The notes under the pieces were generated by a model. That model saw nothing but the letters and a program-made list of their open reading frames with translations, ran no database searches and was not told where the DNA came from. 8,954 bases of DNA from Dehalococcoidia bacterium (GTDB taxonomy: Bacteria > Chloroflexota > Dehalococcoidia > JAUYDP01), in contig JAUYDP010000408.1 of NCBI GenBank assembly GCA_030691805.1, positions 1 to 8,954 of the forward strand, read 5' to 3'. The number at the start of each line of letters is the position of its first letter. Position 1 is the stretch's first letter. Shown here one piece after another: positions 6,381-8,954 of this stretch. Made by a program: the position numbers and the translations under genes.

Positions 6381-6788
6381 CTAGCTTCCCACTCCGGAGG
6401 CGCCGCTGCCGGACCGGGCAGTGCTGCCGATGCCTCCCCGCTGGACGCCGCCGCTGCTTCGGTAGCTTCCCTCTGGAGCCGGATCGTAACTACCTCCGGT
6501 AATCCGGCTTCCCAAAGTGTTTGCTCCGGCCCCCCCGTAGTACCAGCCATAAGGATAGCCGAAAGCGCCATATGGGTAGTAGAGCGGGTTATAGAGGCTT
6601 CCGCCTTGCTCCTCCCTATCCCGGCAGAGCGATTCGTCCACCACGGACTCGTTCCTCGAGTCAACACACCTCAAGGCCTCTACGGGCCTCTGAGGGGCGC
6701 AGGCGGAAAGGGGCACCCCTGACAGGGCAATAGTGGCCAGGATGGTCACCGTGACCCTGGCTGATCGCTTTCGCTGGCTGTTACGCAT
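6381..6788 (-). CDS. YgiB/YjfM-like (DUF1190-type) small lipoprotein
   Basis: This 135-residue protein has a signal peptide with a basic start (MRNSQRKRSAR), a hydrophobic core and a lipobox PLSAC, predicting cleavage and lipidation at C30. The mature part has two more cysteines (C41, C55), then a Tyr/Pro/Gly-rich stretch (YNPLYYPYGAFGYPYGWYYGG) and a Gly/Ser-rich tail with RGGIG, the last resembling YgiB/YjfM proteins. Position between DUF350 and the YjfC-like ligase supports the family call more than sequence does. I chose ATG 6788 because AGGAGG (6800-6795) lies six bases upstream and overlaps the DUF350 stop; an in-frame start at 6818 would lie within DUF350. It is probably anchored in the membrane facing outward. 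Its function is unknown. Confidence 0.7.
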   Translation of the reverse strand: MRNSQRKRSARVTVTILATIALSGVPLSACAPQRPVEALRCVDSRNESVVDESLCRDREEQGGSLYNPLYYPYGAFGYPYGWYYGGAGANTLGSRITGGSYDPAPEGSYRSSGGVQRGGIGSTARSGSGASGVGS

Positions 6789-6798
6789 CTTGGCCCTC

Positions 6799-7638
6799 CT
6801 AACCAGCAAGGTAGCCATAGAGCAGGGTGATGCTGACGAAGACCACCCCCTCGATTATCCCCGCCACGAGGTTGCCCTCTTTCATCACTTCCTCCCGCAG
6901 GCGAGCGGCGGGGAGCATTATGCGGTCGGCGATAACATGGGCTACTACCATAAACACCAGCCAGCCTCCCAGGTAAGAGGCCACCGCCGAGGCGTCGTTC
7001 AGCCATCCGTGGGACTGCCCGCTCACCGCCACACCCAGGGCCATCCCGCTGGAAACCAGCAGACCGCTGAAGGAAAAGGCGCAGGCCTGGTTGCGGTTTG
7101 CCAGGGCCTCGAAGATGCCGGGGATTACCCGGCGGTAAATTAAGCTCAGGATAATGAGCAGGGCCTGGCCGATGAGGAACCAGAGGACCGCCAGGGTAGC
7201 ATCGTCGCTCAGGCCGGTTATACTGCCGGAGATGACGAAAGCCGTGGCCAGATAGGTCGCTCCCTCAACTGTAGCCACGGCCGTGTTCCTATTCTGGATG
7301 ACCTCGCGATTGTTATCGAACCCATACAGGATCAGATGATCGTTGATATAACGGGAAACCACCAGAGCAATTATGACGGCCAGGGAGTACCGGGCGATGG
7401 CGCCCAGTTCTAGCCAGAGGTCCGCCTTGGAGGGTTCCACTACCCCAGCGAAGGAAAGGATGATGGCGAAGAGAAAAAGCCCGTACCGTATACCTAAGGC
7501 CGGGTTGTCCCGCTTCACGGTCTCCTCGTTTAACCTATAGCCTTCCCAGCGGCATATGGCCCCGAAAACCGCCCGACCAACGACGAGGACCAGGACCATG
7601 GCCGCCGCCAGGACCGCAGTTTGGAGCACTCTTTCCAT
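6799..7638 (-). CDS. DUF350 (YjfL-like) integral membrane protein, four repeats
   Basis: This 279-residue hydrophobic protein has about eight membrane spans (near 7-27, 50-68, 80-97, 117-140, 148-168, 183-206, 220-240 and 257-276). Every second span is preceded by a related polar motif: KRDNPALGI (42-50), QNRNTAVATVEG (115-126), ANRNQACAFSFSG (180-192) and KEGNLVAGIIEG (253-264). This gives four two-span DUF350-like units, about twice the size of E. coli YjfL (about 132 residues). ATG 7638 has AAGGA nine bases upstream. It is the first gene of the DUF350-lipoprotein-ligase cassette, its stop lying within the next gene's ribosome site. In E. coli these families neighbour a PspA homologue (YjfJ), hinting at envelope stress; transport or anchoring of the ligase's product is a guess. 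Confidence 0.85.
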   Translation of the reverse strand: MERVLQTAVLAAAMVLVLVVGRAVFGAICRWEGYRLNEETVKRDNPALGIRYGLFLFAIILSFAGVVEPSKADLWLELGAIARYSLAVIIALVVSRYINDHLILYGFDNNREVIQNRNTAVATVEGATYLATAFVISGSITGLSDDATLAVLWFLIGQALLIILSLIYRRVIPGIFEALANRNQACAFSFSGLLVSSGMALGVAVSGQSHGWLNDASAVASYLGGWLVFMVVAHVIADRIMLPAARLREEVMKEGNLVAGIIEGVVFVSITLLYGYLAG

Positions 7639-7699
7639 TGTTTTATGTCCTTCCTGACGCTTTATGTTCTAGCCGGGATCACTCCCAAGTAGCTTATTA

Positions 7700-7726
7700 T
7701 GTAGGGGTCAACACGAGGTTGACCCC
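7700..7726. repeat. Dispersed palindrome, copy 2
   Basis: TGTAGGGG opens the element. GGGGTCAAC (7704-7712), loop ACGAG and GTTGACCCC (7718-7726) make a perfect 9-pair stem. The core is the reverse complement, at 22 of 23 bases, of copy 4 at 7791-7813, so the two could also pair with each other. Confidence 0.8.
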
Positions 7727-7735
7727 ACCCCACAA

Positions 7736-7761
7736 GGGCGGACACCAGGTCCGCACCTACA
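7736..7761. repeat. Dispersed palindrome, copy 3
   Basis: GCGGAC (7738-7743), loop ACCAG and GTCCGC (7749-7754) form a 6-pair stem. The 26 bases match the intragenic copy at 8169-8194 (opposite orientation) at 25 positions; the one difference, A at 7755 where the other has C, breaks the outer stem here. On the minus strand it starts TGTAGG like its relatives. Confidence 0.8.
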
Positions 7762-7788
7762 CCCAGCAATACCCTCAACTGTCCACCG

Positions 7789-7813
7789 TAGGGGTCAACC
7801 TCGTGTTGACCCT
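7789..7813. repeat. Dispersed palindrome, copy 4
   Basis: GTAGGGG followed by an 8-pair stem GGGTCAAC (7792-7799), loop CTCGT and GTTGACCC (7805-7812). It has the same stem as copy 2 with the loop reversed and complemented, so copies 2 and 4 are inverted with respect to each other. Confidence 0.8.
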
Positions 7814-7867
7814 GACTAAACCCAGATTGGACGCCAGCCCCATACCAGGGGTTCCCACCCTCTCCCT

Positions 7868-7891
7868 GGCCGACACAGAGGTCGGCCTACA
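7868..7891. repeat. Dispersed palindrome, copy 5
   Basis: GGCCGAC (7868-7874), loop ACAGAG and GTCGGCC (7881-7887), then TACA, so on the minus strand it reads TGTAGG followed by a 7-pair stem with loop CTCTGT. It ends 28 bases below the aminotransferase stop codon. With copies 2 to 4 it fills most of the 280-base gap before the DUF350 gene; I see no coding sequence there. Confidence 0.75.
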
Positions 7892-7918
7892 TTCTACCAC
7901 AGGCCAGGCTTCCGGGGA

Positions 7919-8954
7919 CTATTCCGGGGCCTCCAGGACCATCCGGCAGACCTGCCGGATGGATTCCTCCTCCAGCTCGGCGTACATGGGGAGGGATAGG
8001 ATCTGTCCGGCGTAGGCCTCGGCCACCGGGCAGGACCCGGGACCCTGCCCCAGGTCCCGGTAGGCTTCCTGAAGATGGGTGACGATGGGATAGTGGACCA
8101 TGGTCCCCACTCCAGCGGCAGTCAATTGCTCCTGGAGACGCTCCCGGTCGGGTGAGGGTGTTCCGGAATGTAGGGGCGGACCTGGTGTCCGCCCACGTAG
8201 AGGAGTCCTGACCACGTAAAGATGGTAGACGTGCTCACCGTAAGACATCTCCTGAGGCGGCGCCAGCCGGCTTTCCCGCAGAAGCTCGGTGTAGAGCGAA
8301 GCCCTTTTCCGGCGCTCCTGGTTCCAGGCATCCAGGTAGCGCAGTTTAACCCGCAGAACAGCCGCCTGCACCTCGTCCAGGCGGCTGTTGAAGCCGCGCA
8401 GGCTGTGCCGGTAACCGTCCTCCTTCCCGTAGTTGCGAAGGAGGCGCAGCCTGGCGGCGACCTTAGGGTCTTGTGTCACCACCATCCCCCCGTCGCCGTA
8501 GCATCCCAGGTTTTTTGTCGGGTAGAAGCTGAAGCACCCGGCGTCCCCCAGGGATCCCACCTTGCGTCCCCGGTAGGCGGCGCCGTGCCCCTGGCAGGCG
8601 TCCTCGATCACCCGGAGGCCATGTCGCCGGGCAATCGCCAGGAGGGGGTCCATATCGGCCGCCTGCCCGTAGAGATGGACGGGCAAAATGGCCCTAGTCC
8701 TGAGGGTTAGAGCGGGCTCCACCAGGGAGGGGTCCAGATTATAAGATTCGGGGTGTATGTCCACAAAGACCGGTTTGGCCCCGGCTGCAACGATGGCCGC
8801 CACGGTTGGCACCCCAGCATTAGGGGCAGTGATGACCTCATCCCCGGCGCCGATATCCAGCGCCCGTAGGGCCAGGTGTAGGGCCTCAGTGCCCGAGCCG
8901 ACGCCGATGGCGTAAGAGACCCCCAGGTAGGATGCGAATTCCTCCTCGAAGGCC
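7919..8954 (-). CDS. DegT/DnrJ/EryC1/StrS-family aminotransferase, partial (N-terminus outside window)
   Basis: This PLP-dependent aminotransferase acts on keto sugars in this family (amino-sugar synthesis for polysaccharides, glycans or antibiotics), usually with glutamate as amino donor. About 344 residues are visible; roughly the first 25-30 should lie beyond base 8954, and the frame stays open to the edge. Landmarks, counted from the first visible codon, are GVGSGTEALHLALRAL (17-32), VIEDACQGHGA (115-125, Asp facing the PLP nitrogen), SFYPTKNLG (142-150, with K147 as the Schiff-base lysine) and HVYHLYVVR (241-249). The C-terminus ends normally with ILSLPMYAELEEESI. Between YVVRTP and DRERLQEQL lies a Pro/Gly-rich insertion of about 17 residues (252-268), encoded by bases 8150-8200 and containing a palindromic repeat. 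The frame is kept and no catalytic motif is touched, so it is probably functional. Its sugar substrate is unknown. Confidence 0.93.
   Translation of the reverse strand, partial: AFEEEFASYLGVSYAIGVGSGTEALHLALRALDIGAGDEVITAPNAGVPTVAAIVAAGAKPVFVDIHPESYNLDPSLVEPALTLRTRAILPVHLYGQAADMDPLLAIARRHGLRVIEDACQGHGAAYRGRKVGSLGDAGCFSFYPTKNLGCYGDGGMVVTQDPKVAARLRLLRNYGKEDGYRHSLRGFNSRLDEVQAAVLRVKLRYLDAWNQERRKRASLYTELLRESRLAPPQEMSYGEHVYHLYVVRTPLRGRTPGPPLHSGTPSPDRERLQEQLTAAGVGTMVHYPIVTHLQEAYRDLGQGPGSCPVAEAYAGQILSLPMYAELEEESIRQVCRMVLEAPE
8169..8194. repeat. Dispersed palindrome, copy 6, inside the aminotransferase coding sequence
   Basis: TGTAGGGG start, then GGGCGGAC (8174-8181), loop CTGGT and GTCCGCCC (8187-8194), a perfect 8-pair stem. 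It matches the intergenic copy at 7736-7761 at 25 of 26 bases in the opposite orientation. Translated on the minus strand it gives GRTPGPPLH within the insertion LRGRTPGPPLHSGTPSP, leaving the reading frame intact. Confidence 0.85.

Noticed and set aside
8222..8710. 162-codon open frame on the plus strand
   Set aside because: It is antisense to the PLP-binding core of the aminotransferase and has no family-like motifs.
7919..8954. Aminotransferase as a pseudogene broken by the repeat
   Set aside because: The frame is open throughout, the affected segment is a multiple of three, and all catalytic motifs and the normal C-terminus are present.

Overview
Layout. All nine coding regions in this 8,954-base window lie on the minus strand, so the window is described here in the direction of transcription, from high to low coordinates. 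They form four blocks, separated by three repeat-filled gaps of about 180 to 280 bases. (1) A DegT/DnrJ/EryC1/StrS sugar aminotransferase whose N-terminus lies beyond base 8954. (2) A DUF350 membrane protein, a small YgiB/YjfM-like lipoprotein and a YgiC/YjfC-type ATP-grasp ligase; this is the cassette known in E. coli as yjfL-yjfM-yjfC (compare ygiB-ygiC). (3) GTP cyclohydrolase I (folE), a FemAB/CelD-like acyltransferase (GNAT_6) and an MshA-like GT4 glycosyltransferase. (4) An LmbE/PIG-L zinc deacetylase followed directly by a 2,4-dienoyl-CoA-reductase-like FMN/4Fe-4S/FAD oxidoreductase that runs off base 1. Within a block the genes are 0 to 20 bases apart.

Repeats. The three gaps lie downstream of the aminotransferase, the YjfC-like ligase and the glycosyltransferase. 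They hold (a) five copies of a short palindrome that usually begins TGTAGG, in which stem bases change in compensating pairs; (b) a 42-44 base tandem repeat with a CGGGGG/CCCCCG hairpin; and (c) a 26-base direct repeat. A sixth copy of palindrome (a) sits inside the aminotransferase gene, in frame. It encodes most of a 17-residue proline/glycine-rich insertion and matches an intergenic copy at 25 of 26 bases. This is the firmest unusual observation in the window.

Possible pathway. A glycosyltransferase resembling MshA, a PIG-L deacetylase, an acyltransferase and an ATP-grasp amine ligase close together recall the logic of mycothiol and bacillithiol assembly (glycosylate, deacetylate, join an amino acid, acylate). 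No MshC- or BshC-type cysteine ligase is visible, so a link to a low-molecular-weight thiol or other pseudo-disaccharide conjugate is only a hypothesis. FolE beside these genes also leaves a pterin conjugate possible.

Organism. The DNA is moderately GC-rich (roughly 58-60% by eye), uses TTG and GTG starts often, has strong AGGAGG ribosome sites, and carries abundant dispersed palindromes. I would guess an uncultivated bacterium, perhaps Chloroflexota, but with low confidence; no rRNA or other taxonomic marker is present. No tRNA, rRNA, CRISPR array, transposase or phage gene was seen.
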